Notes: generated by a model from the letters alone, not told the origin. DNA of 64,000 nt from Arsenicicoccus piscis (GCF_022568835.1 NZ_JAKZHV010000008.1:1-64000); one strand, 5' to 3'. Positions 9,418 to 24,887 are shown, numbered from the stretch's first letter. A program made the numbers and translations.

Positions 9418-9974
9418 TCAGCCCGGCAGCACCATCGCCAGCACCGGCGCGTCGGCCTGGTCCAGCCAGGGCGGACGCGCCGTGCCGACGACCCGCCACC
9501 CGCGCTTCTGATAGATGAGCGGCGCGGGGGAGTAGCCCTGGATGACGTCGAGGCACGGGCCGAGCCCACGCGAGCGGATCTCGTCGACCGCGACGTCGAG
9601 CAGCCGCCCGCCGAGCCCGCTGCCCCGCTGGCTCAGGTCCACGAAAAGCGCTGACACAGTGGCGAGCTCGTCGACCGGGCGGTTGTGGCCCTGGACCCAC
9701 GCCGGAGTCACCTCGTCGTCGAGCATGAGGCAAGCGCTCACGCTGCCCTCGGGGCGCTGGACGCACACGTGCCCGACGGGATGGCCGTCGACCTCGGCGG
9801 TCCAGGCCGCGAGCTCCCGGTCGCGGCGGATGAACTGCTCGATGGGGAAGGGCAGCTCGCGGCGATAGGGGTAGTGCGTGAGCGGCTGCTGGGCGAGCAG
9901 CACCTCCACCAGCGCGGGGACGTCCTCGTCCCGGCGAGGCCGCAGCACGGCCTCACCGGGACGGTCGGGCTGGG

Positions 9975-9978
<4 letters not shown>
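9418..9978 (-). CDS. GNAT-family N-acetyltransferase
   Basis: 186 residues. The acetyl-CoA-binding signature is [20 protein letters not shown] (Q/RxxGxG/A) near residue 130, followed by [16 protein letters not shown] at the C-terminus, typical of GNAT motif B. The acceptor substrate is unknown. The start is GTG 9978; its GTGA overlaps the TGA of pgm, so it is co-translated with phosphoglucomutase. Pgm coupling alone does not reveal the acceptor. Confidence 0.85.
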
Positions 9979-11639
<1,661 letters not shown>

Positions 11640-11685
11640 GACCCCATCCTCCCAGCGCGTCGCTCGTCTGGCGACCCGGGTCGCG

Positions 11686-11750
11686 CTCGAGTGGACGGCT
11701 CGAGTGGACGGCTCGAGTGGACGGCTCGAGTGGACGGCTCGGGTGGACGG
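11686..11750. repeat. 13-bp tandem repeat upstream of pgm
   Basis: Five head-to-tail units of CTCGAGTGGACGG lie at 11686-11750; the first four are identical and the fifth has GGG for GAG. The array sits 47 bp upstream of the pgm start and 27 bp from the end of the lipase gene, so it lies in the pgm promoter region. Each unit contains an XhoI-type CTCGAG core. Copy-number change could alter pgm expression. Confidence 0.9.
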
Positions 11751-11777
11751 CTCGGCGCTGGGAGGTGGGGGCACGGT

Positions 11778-13115
11778 CTACAGCAGGGTGCAGGTGGAGA
11801 TCGCCGGGAGCCCGAGGAAGCGCGCCTCGAACCAGCCGGGGACGGCCGCGACGTGCGGTGCGATGCCGCCGACGTGACCGGGGGCGAGGTTGGCCTGGAA
11901 GCTGACCGTCGCGCCCTTGGCGCACCAGTCCTTGGCGAGCTGCTTGCCGACGGCGAAGGGGATGACGTCGTCGAGCATCGAGTGGGTGAGCAGGGCCGGC
12001 ATGGCGGGCTTGCGCTGACCGATCCGGTTGTCCGCCAGGACCGACTTCATCGGCTCGCTGTCGAACAGCGAGGACAACGGCTTGCCGTCGTGGGTCAGCA
12101 CGCTGGAGGAGACGAACGAGGAGTCGAATAGGTCTGTGACACAGGCACCTTCGACCTTCTTCAAGGTCTCGACGCCCTGTGCGCTGAGGGTCTGGGCGGG
12201 GTCGATGTGGTAGGCCGCGTTGAGGCCGGCGGTCGCGTAGAACCCGAACGCCGAGTAGAGCGTGCCGTCGACCACCCGCGACACGGCCGCGAGGTCGGCG
12301 GGGACCGCGCCGGCGGCGACGCCCTTCACCTGCAGCTCGGGGGCATAGGTGGAGGCGAGCTCGGCCGCGGCGGCCGCTGCGCCACCGCCCTGGGAGTAGC
12401 CGGTGATCCCGACGGGGCTCTCGGGCGTGGTGTCGGAGAAGCCCGCGCCCTCGGTCGCGCGCACGGCATCGAGCACCGCCTGGCCTTGCGCCGCGCGGGT
12501 CATGTAGGTGTGGGTGCCCGGTGTGCCGAGACCCTGGTAGTCCGTGATGGCGAGCGTGTAGCCACGGGCGAGCAGGCCTGCCATCAGGGCGGATTCGTAC
12601 TCGGTGTTCTCCGCGAACTGCCGGGACGGCGCGCAGCGGTCGCCCATGCCCTGGGTGCCGACGGCGTAGCCGATGACCGGCCGCCGCGTCGTGCCGACGT
12701 AGGGCGCGCGGGGCTGCACGACCAGACCGGTGACGGCGATCGGGTGACCCTCGCGGTCGCGCGAGGAGTACATGATCCGGCGCGCGTCGTAGAACGTGGC
12801 CGTCACCCCGAGCGGGTCGAGGACCTGGGTGGCGGGCTCCTGACGGATCACCGTGCCCGGGATGCTCGGGATCGTCGCCGGCGGCTCGTAGAACGCGGGG
12901 CGCGTGGCCTCGGCGACGCCCGTCAGCGTGGTGGCCCCGGCGGTGCCAGGGATGGCGTGCTCGTCGGCGTGGGCGGTGCCGGCGGCAGCGACCAGGCCGG
13001 CGGCAGTGAGGCCTGCGGCGAGGGCGAGCGAGGTGTGCCGCGGCGTTCGTCGGGAGGAACGTCGGGACGCGCGCCGGGAGGAGGTGGGCAGGAGCGAAGA
13101 CAGCTGTCGGGACAT
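11778..13115 (-). CDS. Secreted lipase (LIP family alpha/beta hydrolase)
   Basis: 445 residues. An arginine-rich N-region followed by LALAAGLTAAGLVAAAGTAHA gives a signal peptide cleaved near residue 50, so the enzyme is exported. The nucleophile elbow is GITGYSQGGGAA (Ser near residue 230); the acid Asp lies in LLTHSMLDDVIPF and the His in APGHVGGIAPH near the C-terminus, completing a Ser-Asp-His triad. This is the secretory-lipase family that hydrolyses triacylglycerols and other esters. A palindrome nearly identical to the one in front of etfBA lies 41-54 bp upstream, suggesting control by a fatty-acid-responsive repressor. Confidence 0.88.
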   Translation of the reverse strand: MSRQLSSLLPTSSRRASRRSSRRTPRHTSLALAAGLTAAGLVAAAGTAHADEHAIPGTAGATTLTGVAEATRPAFYEPPATIPSIPGTVIRQEPATQVLDPLGVTATFYDARRIMYSSRDREGHPIAVTGLVVQPRAPYVGTTRRPVIGYAVGTQGMGDRCAPSRQFAENTEYESALMAGLLARGYTLAITDYQGLGTPGTHTYMTRAAQGQAVLDAVRATEGAGFSDTTPESPVGITGYSQGGGAAAAAAELASTYAPELQVKGVAAGAVPADLAAVSRVVDGTLYSAFGFYATAGLNAAYHIDPAQTLSAQGVETLKKVEGACVTDLFDSSFVSSSVLTHDGKPLSSLFDSEPMKSVLADNRIGQRKPAMPALLTHSMLDDVIPFAVGKQLAKDWCAKGATVSFQANLAPGHVGGIAPHVAAVPGWFEARFLGLPAISTCTLL

Positions 13116-13155
13116 CGGTGGCCTTGCAGGACTGCAGGGCTGGGACGTCCGAAGG

Positions 13156-13169
13156 TTACCGACCGGTAG
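13156..13169. promoter_or_regulatory. Near-palindromic operator upstream of the secreted lipase
   Basis: TTACCGACCGGTAG, an almost symmetrical 14-mer of the form TTACCG-N-CCGGTA. It differs at two positions from the perfect TTACCGGCCGGTAA before etfBA. Size and symmetry fit a TetR-family operator; the regulator is not in the window. Confidence 0.5.
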
Positions 13170-13404
13170 GGCAGGGCGCGCGAGATGAAACGCTGCGACT
13201 CATCCGGGTGCGTTGCTAGCCCCGAGCCACGAAGTCCTCTCCCACGCGGTTGAGGAAGCCGACGACGTGCACCGCGACGCCCCAGTCCCTCGACGCCACC
13301 CACGACTGCCACCTGTGGTCCAGAAGTGGAACGGTCACGACCACGAGCCGTGCATAGGTCGTCGTCATCGTCAGGTGCGCATCCTTGAGGGACGAAAAGG
13401 TCAC

Positions 13405-13439
13405 GGGCATGCCCCAGGTCAGCGACCTGGAGCATGCCC
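13405..13439 (-). terminator. Hairpin behind mak-glgB
   Basis: Arms 13405-13420 and 13424-13439 pair over 16 bp with one mismatch around an AGC loop. It lies about 27 bp beyond the glgB stop on the minus strand, and no U-run follows. High-GC actinobacterial terminators often lack the U-run, so it plausibly ends the glgE-treS-mak/glgB transcript. Confidence 0.6.
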
Positions 13440-13465
13440 GTCGGACACAGCCTCGACCGTGGTGT

Positions 13466-16400
13466 CTACCGCTGGTCAGGCGTGGCGGACCCCGTCGTTG
13501 CAGACGTCGTCGTTGCCGACGTCTCGGTCTCGTCCGTGTCCGCGGCGACCGAGCCCTCGGGCTCGAACCACACGGTCGCGAGCGGGGGCACGACGATCTC
13601 GGCCGAGTAGGGCAGGCCGTGCCAGGGGATCTCCTCGGCGACGATCCGGCCCATGTTGCCGACGCCCGAGCCGTTCCAGGCCTCGGCGTCGGTGTTGAGG
13701 ATCTCGTTCCAGACGCCCGGCCGGGGCAGGCCGATGCGGTACTGGTAGTGCGGGCCGCCGGAGAAGTTGGACACCACCGCGACGACCGGGCGCTCGTCCT
13801 GCTGCGCCTCGCCGTGCAGCGCCGGATCCGTGACCGAGGTCTCGGTGCCCGAGGTACCGGCGCTCGTGGCGACGGCCCGGGTCTCCGGCGCCTTGCCGTA
13901 GCGCAGGAACGAGAAGGTGTTGCCCTGCGCGTCGTTGGCGTCGATCCAGGCGAAGCCCTCCGGCGAGGTGTCGAGCTGCCACAGCGCCGGCCGGGAGGCG
14001 TAGAGGTGGTTCATCGATTTCAGCATCTGGTGCACGTCCAGGTGCCACGGCTGGTCGAGCAGCCACCAGTCGAGCGACTGCGCGTCGGCCCACTCGGCCT
14101 CCTGCGCGAACTCCTGGCCCATGAAGAGCAGCTGCTTGCCGGGGTGGCTCCACATGAACCCGAGGTACGCGCGCAGGTTGGCCAGCTGCTGCCACCGGTC
14201 TCCGGGCATCTTGCGCAGCAGCGACCCCTTGCCGTAGACGACCTCGTCGTGCGAGATCGGCAGCACGAAGTTCTCGCTCCACGCGTAGACCAGGGAGAAG
14301 GTCATCTCGTGGTGGTGGTATTGCTTGTGGATCGGCTCGTGCTCGACGTAGGCGAGGGTGTCGTGCATCCAGCCCATGTTCCACTTGAAGCCGAAACCGA
14401 GACCGCCGAGGTGGGTCGGACGCGTGACGCCGGGCCAGGAGGTGGACTCCTCGGCGATCATCAGCACACCCGGGTGCTTCTTGTAGACCGTGGCGTTGGT
14501 CTCCTGGAGGAACTGCACCGCCTCGAGGTGCTCGCGGCCGCCGAACTGGTTGGGCGTCCACTCGCCGTCCTTGCGCGAGTAGTCGAGGTAGAGCATCGAG
14601 GCGACCGCGTCGACGCGCAGCCCGTCGATGTGGAACTCCTCGAACCAGTAGAGCGCGTTGGCGACGAGGAAGTTGCGCACCTGCGGACGACCGAAGTCGA
14701 ACACGTGGGTGCCCCAGTCGGGCTGGTCGCCGCGGCGGGGGTCCGGGTGCTCGTAGAGCGCCTGGCCGTCGAAGCGGGCGAGCGCGAAGGCGTCCTTGGG
14801 GAAGTGCGCCGGGACCCAGTCGACGAGCACGCCGATGCCGGCCTTGTGCAGCTCGTCGACGAGGTAGCGGAACTCGTCGGGGGAGCCGAACCGCGAGGTC
14901 GGGGCGTAGTAGCCGGTGACCTGGTAGCCCCACGAGGGGGCGTAGGGGTGCTCGGCGACCGGCATGAACTCGACGTGCGTGAAGCCGAGGTCCTTGACGT
15001 AGTTGACCAGCTGGTCGGCGAGCTCGGTGTAGGACAGCCCCATCCGCCACGAGCCGAGGTGCACCTCGTAGATGCTCATCGGCTCCTGGTGCGGCTGCGA
15101 CTGCTCGCGCCGGGCGACCCAGTCGGCGTCGCGCCACTCGTAGCTGGAGACGTCGACGACCGACGCGGTGGCGGGCGGGATCTCGGTGGCGCGGGCCAGC
15201 GGGTCGGCCTTGGCGCGCCACTGGCCGTCGTGGCCGAGGATCTCGTACTTGTAGCGCGCACCGGCCTCGACGCCGGGGACGAACAGCTCCCACACGCCGG
15301 AGATGCCCATGGAGCGCATCGGGTGGGACTGGGAGTCCCAGGCGTTGAAGTCGCCGGCGACCCGGATCGCCTCGGCGTTGGGCGCCCACACGGCGAACGC
15401 AGTGCCGCGGGTCTTGCCGAGCGGCCCGTCGTACTCGATGACGTGCGAGCCGAGGACGGTCCACAGCTGCTCGTGGCGGCCCTCGGAGATCAGGTGCAGG
15501 TCGATCTCGCCCAGGGTCGGCAGGAACCGGTAGGGGTCGTCGATGGTGTGGACGAAACCGTCGCCCCAGTCGACGAGCACGCGGTAGTCGGGGACCTCGG
15601 TGCCGGGGACGACCGCGACCCACACGCCCTCGTGCTCGTGGGTGAACGGCGTCTCGCCGGCCTCGGTCTGCAGGGTCACGCTCTTGGCGCGCGGCTTGAA
15701 GGTGCGCACGGTCACCGAGCCGTCGGCGACGCGCGGCCCGAGCACCTCGTGCGGGTTGTGGTGGTGGCCGTGCACCAGCCGGTTGATCTGGTCGGTGTGG
15801 ACCGGGATGGGAGCGGCCGACCGTGGCGTCGTCGTGGGAGCGGGGGTCGTGCTGGCCTCCGCGACCGGGGGTGTCTTGTCCTTCGTCACAGTGGCATCTT
15901 CTTTCGGGGAGTTCACGAGCCGCTCGATGGCGTTCGTGGGGATGGAGATCCACGAGGGCCGGTTGCGCGCCTCGTAGACCACTTCGTAGAGAGCCTTGTC
16001 GAGCTCGAGGGCCCGCAGCACGGCGGGCTCGGTGCGCGGGTCGGCGCCCGTCGCGGACGTGTAGCCGTCGAGGAACGCCTCGCGGCAGGCGGTCGCCCAG
16101 TGCGCCGCGGAGCTGCCGGGGTGGGTCTGCTCGTGCTGACCGGCGGCGTAGTCGAAGGACCGCAGCATGCCGGCGACGTCGCGCAGCGCGAGGTCGGGGG
16201 CGTTGCGCTCGACGAGCGGGCGCAGCGGCTCGCCCTCGAAGTCGAGCAGCACCCAGCCGCGACCGGGCACGTCGAGCACCTGGCCCAGGTGGTAGTCGCC
16301 GTGGATGCGCTGCAGCACCGGCCAGGGCGCGGCCACGACCTCGTCGAGGATCGCCGCGATCTCGGCCTCCTGCTCGCGCAGCGCCGGCACCTCGGTGGCG

Positions 16401-17326
16401 GCCTGCTCGTAGCGTCGGCGCATGCTGTCGGCGAGCGCGGAACGGTCTACGGAGGTGGCGGTGGCCGTGGGCAGGACCTGCGCGAGAGTGCGGTGCACCT
16501 CGCCGGTCGCCTCGCCGAGGGCCCGCGACCGGTCGCTGAAGTCGTGGTCGGTGTCGATCGCCGCGAGCGCGACGCGCCAGGCGTCCTGGGTGCCGGGGAA
16601 AAACTCCTGGGCGAACGCGAGGTGGCCGGTCATCGGCACCGAGTCGCTCGTCCAGGTGCCCTCGAGCGCGCCGACGGGGCGGGGCACCAGGGTGGAGCCC
16701 GCCTCGGCGAGCGCGGTCTGCACGGTGACGTCCGGGTTCCACCCGGGGTGCAGGGCGCGAAACACCTTGATGATCAACGGTTTCGACACGCCGTCGGGGT
16801 CCTGGGTGTCGAAGATGATCGAGGTGTTGGACTGCTCGCCGGACAGCACCTTGGAGGACATCACGACGAAGTCGCGCACGCGGGAGGCCCCGGACGCAGG
16901 GCGGCCGAAGACGTGCGTGTCGACCACCCCGCGGGTGGGCTCGGAGTGCACGTCCTCCTCGACGATCGTGCGCAGCAGCTCGGCGGTGTAGGCCGGGTCG
17001 TGCGGACCGTCGTAGACGTAGCGCGTGCCGAGCGTGGAGTGCTCCATCGTGCCGATGAGCGCGCGCTCCGCCCCGGCCAGCGGGGTGCCGCGGTAGGTCA
17101 CCGGGATCTGGTAGAGCACGGACGGCTCGGCGGCCGTGTCGGCGAACAGGTGGGTCTCGATGCCCACCACGTCGTCGGCGTCGGCGAAGCGGTAGCTGCC
17201 GACGCGCACGAGGGACGGGGTGTGTCCCTTGCCGAGGTACCAGCGCTGGGCGGGGAGCCACTCGCTGATGAGGTCGATCTTGGACGGGGTGAGGGTGGCG
17301 TCCTCGATCACGGAGGGCTTGGCCAC
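13466..17326 (-). CDS. glgB: Maltokinase-GlgB fusion: maltose-1-phosphate synthesis plus 1,4-alpha-glucan branching
   Basis: One open frame of 1286 residues joins two enzymes of the GlgE pathway. Residues 1-470 are maltokinase (Mak/Pep2): [14 protein letters not shown] cap, aminoglycoside-kinase-like catalytic [11 protein letters not shown] (341-351) and metal-binding [10 protein letters not shown] (361-370), ending in the usual [12 protein letters not shown]. Residues about 500-1270 are GH13 branching enzyme: CBM48-like N-domain ([18 protein letters not shown]), nucleophile in [17 protein letters not shown], acid/base in [12 protein letters not shown], and [15 protein letters not shown]. The join is a ~30-residue Pro/Thr linker with no stop. 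A possible internal GTG start at 15889 (residue 480) has GAAAGAAG 7-14 nt upstream, so separate GlgB might also be made. Start GTG 17326, preceded by AGGAGG, is 1 nt after the treS stop. Confidence 0.93.
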   Translation of the reverse strand: MAKPSVIEDATLTPSKIDLISEWLPAQRWYLGKGHTPSLVRVGSYRFADADDVVGIETHLFADTAAEPSVLYQIPVTYRGTPLAGAERALIGTMEHSTLGTRYVYDGPHDPAYTAELLRTIVEEDVHSEPTRGVVDTHVFGRPASGASRVRDFVVMSSKVLSGEQSNTSIIFDTQDPDGVSKPLIIKVFRALHPGWNPDVTVQTALAEAGSTLVPRPVGALEGTWTSDSVPMTGHLAFAQEFFPGTQDAWRVALAAIDTDHDFSDRSRALGEATGEVHRTLAQVLPTATATSVDRSALADSMRRRYEQAATEVPALREQEAEIAAILDEVVAAPWPVLQRIHGDYHLGQVLDVPGRGWVLLDFEGEPLRPLVERNAPDLALRDVAGMLRSFDYAAGQHEQTHPGSSAAHWATACREAFLDGYTSATGADPRTEPAVLRALELDKALYEVVYEARNRPSWISIPTNAIERLVNSPKEDATVTKDKTPPVAEASTTPAPTTTPRSAAPIPVHTDQINRLVHGHHHNPHEVLGPRVADGSVTVRTFKPRAKSVTLQTEAGETPFTHEHEGVWVAVVPGTEVPDYRVLVDWGDGFVHTIDDPYRFLPTLGEIDLHLISEGRHEQLWTVLGSHVIEYDGPLGKTRGTAFAVWAPNAEAIRVAGDFNAWDSQSHPMRSMGISGVWELFVPGVEAGARYKYEILGHDGQWRAKADPLARATEIPPATASVVDVSSYEWRDADWVARREQSQPHQEPMSIYEVHLGSWRMGLSYTELADQLVNYVKDLGFTHVEFMPVAEHPYAPSWGYQVTGYYAPTSRFGSPDEFRYLVDELHKAGIGVLVDWVPAHFPKDAFALARFDGQALYEHPDPRRGDQPDWGTHVFDFGRPQVRNFLVANALYWFEEFHIDGLRVDAVASMLYLDYSRKDGEWTPNQFGGREHLEAVQFLQETNATVYKKHPGVLMIAEESTSWPGVTRPTHLGGLGFGFKWNMGWMHDTLAYVEHEPIHKQYHHHEMTFSLVYAWSENFVLPISHDEVVYGKGSLLRKMPGDRWQQLANLRAYLGFMWSHPGKQLLFMGQEFAQEAEWADAQSLDWWLLDQPWHLDVHQMLKSMNHLYASRPALWQLDTSPEGFAWIDANDAQGNTFSFLRYGKAPETRAVATSAGTSGTETSVTDPALHGEAQQDERPVVAVVSNFSGGPHYQYRIGLPRPGVWNEILNTDAEAWNGSGVGNMGRIVAEEIPWHGLPYSAEIVVPPLATVWFEPEGSVAADTDETETSATTTSATTGSATPDQR

Positions 17327-17327
17327 G

Positions 17328-19130
<1,803 letters not shown>

Positions 19131-19134
19131 TGGG

Positions 19135-21360
19135 TCAGAACCTCCGGAGCTCGATGATGTGGACCGGCTCGGTGTCCTTGCCGAGCCGGACGAAGTTGTG
19201 GGCACCCCAGTGCCAGGAGTCCCCGGTGATCAGGTCGTGGGCGACGAAGCCCTCGTGCCACTCGAGGCCGAGCGCCGGCAGGTCCAGGTGGACCCACGTC
19301 TCGCGGGTGGCGTGCGGGTCGAGGTTGGCCACGACGATGACGACGTCCTCGCGCCCCTCCCCGGTCTTGACCGCCTTCGAGTAGCACATGACGTTCTCGT
19401 CGTCCACGTGGTGGAACGTGATGTTGCGCAGCCAGTGCAGCGCCGGGTGATCGCGACGAATCTCGTTGAGCCGCTTGAGATAACCGTGCAGCGACTGGCC
19501 CTCCTTGTGCCCGCCCGGCTCGTAGTCCATCCAGCGGCGGTCCTTGAACTCGTACTTCTCGTTGTCGATCTGCTCCTCGGCGCCGGGGCGCGCGACGTGC
19601 TCTACGAGCTCATAACCGGTGTAGATCCCGTAGGTCGGCACGATGGTCGCGGCGACCGCGGCCCGCAGCTTCCAGGCGGTCGGCCCGCCGTACTGCATGT
19701 AGGGGGTGAGGATGTCGTGCGTCGTCGGCCAGAACGACGGGCGCATGTAGGCGGCCGCGTCGCCGGCGAGCTCGCTGACGTACTCCTCGAGCTCCCACTT
19801 CTGGTTGCGCCAGGCGTAGTAGGTGTAGGACTGCTGGAAGCCGATCTTGCCGAGCGTGTGCATCATCGCCGGCTTGGTGAACGCCTCGGCCAGCCAGATG
19901 ATGTCGGGTCGCTCCGTCGCCACGTCCTGGATCAGCCACTGCCAGAACTCGACCGGCTTGGTGTGCGGGTTGTCGACCCGGAACAGCGTGACGCCGTGGT
20001 CGATCCACACCTGGATGACCCGCCGCACCTCGGCGTAGATGCCCGCCGGGTCGTTGTCGAAATTGACCGGGTAGATGTCCTGGTACTTCTTGGGCGGGTT
20101 CTCGGCGTAGGCGATCGAGCCGTCGGCGCGCGTCGTGAACCACTCGGGGTGGGAGGTCACCCAGGGGTGGTCGGGGGAGCACTGCAGCGCGATGTCGAGG
20201 CAGACCTCCATGCCGAGCTCCTTGGCGCGGGCGACGAAGGCGTCGAAGTCCTCGAACGTGCCGAGGTCGGGGTGGATGGCGTCGTGCCCGCCGTCGGCCG
20301 AGCCGATGGCGTAGGGCGAGCCCGGGTCGAGCGGCCCGGCGTTGAGGGTGTTGTTGGGACCCTTGCGGTTGGTGCGCCCGATGGGGTGGATCGGGGTGAG
20401 GTAGACGACGTCGAAGCCCATGTCGGCGATCGCCGGCAGCCGGTCCATCGCGGTGCGCAGCGTGCCGCTGCGCCACACGCCGGTGTCGGGGTCGCGGTAG
20501 GCGCCCTCCGAGCGCGGGAACATCTCGTACCACGCGCCGGTCAGGGCGAGCTTGCGCTCCACGAGCCAGGACTGGGCGGGCGACGGGCTGACCATGTCGC
20601 GCAGCGGGCGGCGCGCCAGCTCCTCCTCGACGGCCGGCGAGATGCCGGCACCGAGGCGGATCAGCGGGGGCCGCTGCACCTCGCGCAGGCCCCAGATGGC
20701 GTCGTGCAGCACGCGCGCCTGCTCGGGCGTGCGCTCGACCTCGTCGAGGGCGCGCTGCAGGACGCGGGCGCCCTCCTCGAGCATCAGCTCGGTGTCGACC
20801 CCGGCCTCGACCTTGATGACGGCGTCGTGGTGCCAGGTGCCGTAGGGGTCGGACCAGCCCTCGACACTGTAGCTCCACAGGCCCTCGCGGTCGGCGGAGA
20901 TCTCGGCCGACCACAGGTTGAGGCCGGGCTCGACGCAGGTCATCGGGACGTGCGTGACGCCGCCGTCGGGGTCGTGCAGCGCGACGCTCGCGTTGACCGC
21001 GTCGTGGCCCTCGCGGAAGACGGTGGCCCACACGGTGAACGTCTCGCCCACGACGGACTTCGCGGGGCGGCGACCGCAGTCGACGGTCGGGAAGACGTCC
21101 TCGACCGGGATCCGCCCGATGGGCAGCTGCGGCGGGACGGAGACCGGGACACCGGGGTCGGTCGTGTCGTCGGCGTGCTCTTCGGCCTGCTCGTCGACCT
21201 CGATCGTCGCGTCCGCCGGGAGGGCGTCGGCGAGGGTGGAGGCGTGGTCGACGGGTTGGTCGTCGACGAGGTAGGGGTCGGCCGGAGCCAGCGTGTCCGC
21301 AGGCTCCGGCCGGTCGTTGCCGGGGGTCTCGGGCGTGGGGGAGGGGTGCTTCGGGGTCAC
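19135..21360 (-). CDS. glgE: Alpha-1,4-glucan:maltose-1-phosphate maltosyltransferase
   Basis: 741 residues, GH13_3. It transfers maltosyl units from maltose-1-phosphate to a growing alpha-1,4-glucan. The catalytic nucleophile is Asp in TLFRVDNPHTKPVEFW and the acid/base Glu is in IIWLAEAFTKPAMM. Other family motifs are YLTPIHPIGRTNRKGPNNT, DIALQCSPDHPWV and YGIYTGYELVEH. An acidic, low-complexity extension of about 75 residues precedes the catalytic region, making it longer than most GlgE. First gene of the glgE-treS-mak/glgB operon; start GTG 21360 has TAGCGT ending 6 nt upstream and no Shine-Dalgarno. Confidence 0.95.
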   Translation of the reverse strand: MTPKHPSPTPETPGNDRPEPADTLAPADPYLVDDQPVDHASTLADALPADATIEVDEQAEEHADDTTDPGVPVSVPPQLPIGRIPVEDVFPTVDCGRRPAKSVVGETFTVWATVFREGHDAVNASVALHDPDGGVTHVPMTCVEPGLNLWSAEISADREGLWSYSVEGWSDPYGTWHHDAVIKVEAGVDTELMLEEGARVLQRALDEVERTPEQARVLHDAIWGLREVQRPPLIRLGAGISPAVEEELARRPLRDMVSPSPAQSWLVERKLALTGAWYEMFPRSEGAYRDPDTGVWRSGTLRTAMDRLPAIADMGFDVVYLTPIHPIGRTNRKGPNNTLNAGPLDPGSPYAIGSADGGHDAIHPDLGTFEDFDAFVARAKELGMEVCLDIALQCSPDHPWVTSHPEWFTTRADGSIAYAENPPKKYQDIYPVNFDNDPAGIYAEVRRVIQVWIDHGVTLFRVDNPHTKPVEFWQWLIQDVATERPDIIWLAEAFTKPAMMHTLGKIGFQQSYTYYAWRNQKWELEEYVSELAGDAAAYMRPSFWPTTHDILTPYMQYGGPTAWKLRAAVAATIVPTYGIYTGYELVEHVARPGAEEQIDNEKYEFKDRRWMDYEPGGHKEGQSLHGYLKRLNEIRRDHPALHWLRNITFHHVDDENVMCYSKAVKTGEGREDVVIVVANLDPHATRETWVHLDLPALGLEWHEGFVAHDLITGDSWHWGAHNFVRLGKDTEPVHIIELRRF

Positions 21361-21366
21361 CCGCTC

Positions 21367-21372
21367 ACGCTA
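21367..21372 (-). promoter_or_regulatory. -10 element of the glgE operon (leaderless)
   Basis: TAGCGT on the minus strand ends 6 nt before the glgE GTG at 21360, so the transcript would begin at the start codon. No Shine-Dalgarno is present. Confidence 0.5.
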
Positions 21373-21455
21373 CCGAAGATGAGCCCAGGTGTGACCCCCG
21401 AGAGGGTCCTCGCCCGTCTCCGGCGCGGTCTGTCCCACGCAGCGAGACCCGCCGG

Positions 21456-22695
21456 TCAGCGCACGTAGATCGCGTCGCCCACCGGACGCTCCCCGGTGGC
21501 GTCGGAGGGGTGCGTGACGAGGGTGCCGTCGAGCACCATCGCCGTCGACCGTGACCAGCATCGTGCGCCCGGCGGCGTCCTCACCCGCGAAGGTGCGCGG
21601 GTTGCGCTGCAGCACCCAGCCGTAGTCGAAGCTCGGGTTGGTGGTCTGGTTCATCCCGTCGGCCTTCTGGGTGATGTGGATGCGACCGTCGCGCATCAGC
21701 TGCGGCCCGCCGTTGATGACGGAGGTGCCGGGTCGCAGCAGCGAGCGGTGACCGTGGCCGGGCGCGGTCAGCCGCGCGTCGACGCGCGCCCGCGACCCGA
21801 CCGGCAGCGCCGCCAGCGTGGCCGCGGCGGCCGATGACCACCTCGGTGCCGGCACCCTGGGGTGTCGTAGCGCCGAAGGCGGGGGTGAACGCGACCAGCT
21901 CGTCCGAGTCGGTGCAGGTGACGTCGTGCAGCGGCAGGGACGTCGGGCGGTCGGTCGCGTCCCCGCCACAGTTGCGGATCAGGCCGGGCACCCGGTTGTA
22001 GCCGTCGAGCGTGAGAGTGCTTGTGCGCGTGCGGAGCTCGCCGGTCCAGCTCGGGCGCACGATCGTGGTGCGCCGGGCCCGCTCGTCGAGCACCAGCACC
22101 GGCCGGCCCGCGACCGGCTCGGACTCGAAGACGCCGTCGTAGGCGGCGGCACCGGCCGGGTCCCCCTCGGCACCGGCGGCCGGGTCCATGACGAAGAAGC
22201 CGGCGTTGATGGCCACGTCGGCGCGCGTGAAGGCGGCCAGCGCGGTGGTGGTCTCGCGCCGCTCGAGGTCGGGGCCGTAGGTGCCACCGAGGATCCCCTT
22301 GAACGTGCGCGGGTCGATCGTGACGACGTTGACCGTCCACGGGCCGCCCGACGGGTTGCCCCCGTCCCACCCGGAGTACCACGAACGGCCTGCGACACCA
22401 GCGATCTTGAGGGCCGCGACGGCTGCGTCGGCCTCGGCCTTCGTGGCGTAGGTGGTCGTGAGCCGGACCCGGTAGCCGATCGTGCCGGCGGGGACGTCGG
22501 CAGCCCGCGGCTGGTCTACGGGAGAGACGGTGGCGGGGAAGCCCTTGAGGTGACCAGGGCGGCGAATGTCGTTGCGTCGGAACGGTCCTGGACCGATCGC
22601 GGCGGTGCGTCGGGGTCGGGGCTGGTGGACCCGCTGGGGATGCTCAGCTCGACGACCCAGCGCAGCGACGGGTCGGGATGCCGTGTGAGGGTCAT
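21456..22695 (-). pseudogene. Phosphodiester glycosidase family (NAGPA-like) protein, broken
   Basis: The remains of a secreted-type NAGPA/phosphodiester-glycosidase protein are spread over at least three frames. ATG 22695 begins MTLTRHPDPSLRW; from about 22585 another frame gives GFPATVSPVDQPRAADVPAG, SRWYSGWDGG-like sequence, ADVAINAGFFVMDPAAG and YNRVPGLIRNCGGD; near 21835 the frame changes to LAALPVGSRARVDARL, GTSVINGGPQLMRDGRIH and QRNPRTFAG. After TMLVTVDG the expected ~35-40 residues ending in LNLDGGGS(T) are missing, and the frame resumes with MVLDGTLVTHPSDATGERP to the TGA at 21456. Loss of the conserved GGG-Ser segment implies an inactive gene. Confidence 0.75.
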
Positions 22696-22702
22696 GGCGC
22701 CA

Positions 22703-22708
22703 ACCCTA
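22703..22708 (-). promoter_or_regulatory. -10 element TAGGGT of the broken glycosidase
   Basis: TAGGGT on the minus strand ends 7 nt before the ATG at 22695. The promoter looks preserved although the gene behind it is broken. Confidence 0.45.
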
Positions 22709-22717
22709 GGGACGGCG

Positions 22718-24853
<2,136 letters not shown>

Positions 24854-24860
24854 GCGCGCA

Positions 24861-24866
24861 AGCCTA
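24861..24866 (-). promoter_or_regulatory. -10 element of glgX (leaderless)
   Basis: TAGGCT on the minus strand ends 7 nt before ATG 24853. It lies back-to-back with the divergent element of the YbjN-like gene, leaving only 34 bp between the two start codons. Confidence 0.45.
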
Positions 24867-24875
24867 GGCACTCGT

Positions 24876-24881
24876 TACGGT
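24876..24881 (+). promoter_or_regulatory. -10 element of the YbjN-like gene (leaderless)
   Basis: TACGGT ends 6 nt before ATG 24888. The identical hexamer and spacing occur before the shikimate dehydrogenase gene at 37421. Confidence 0.45.
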
Positions 24882-24887
24882 GTGGAC

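Larger units (their letters stand above)
13116..13465. other. Intergenic region between lipase and mak-glgB
   Basis: About 350 bp with no convincing gene. It holds the palindromic operator at 13156-13169 on the lipase side and a strong hairpin at 13405-13439 on the glgB side. A 64-codon minus-strand reading frame (13216-13410) starts inside that hairpin, has no ribosome-binding site or family resemblance, and is not called. Confidence 0.6.

Noticed and set aside
13216..13410. Small minus-strand frame of 64 codons
   Set aside because: It starts within a hairpin, has no ribosome-binding site or -10 at the usual spacing, and resembles no family.
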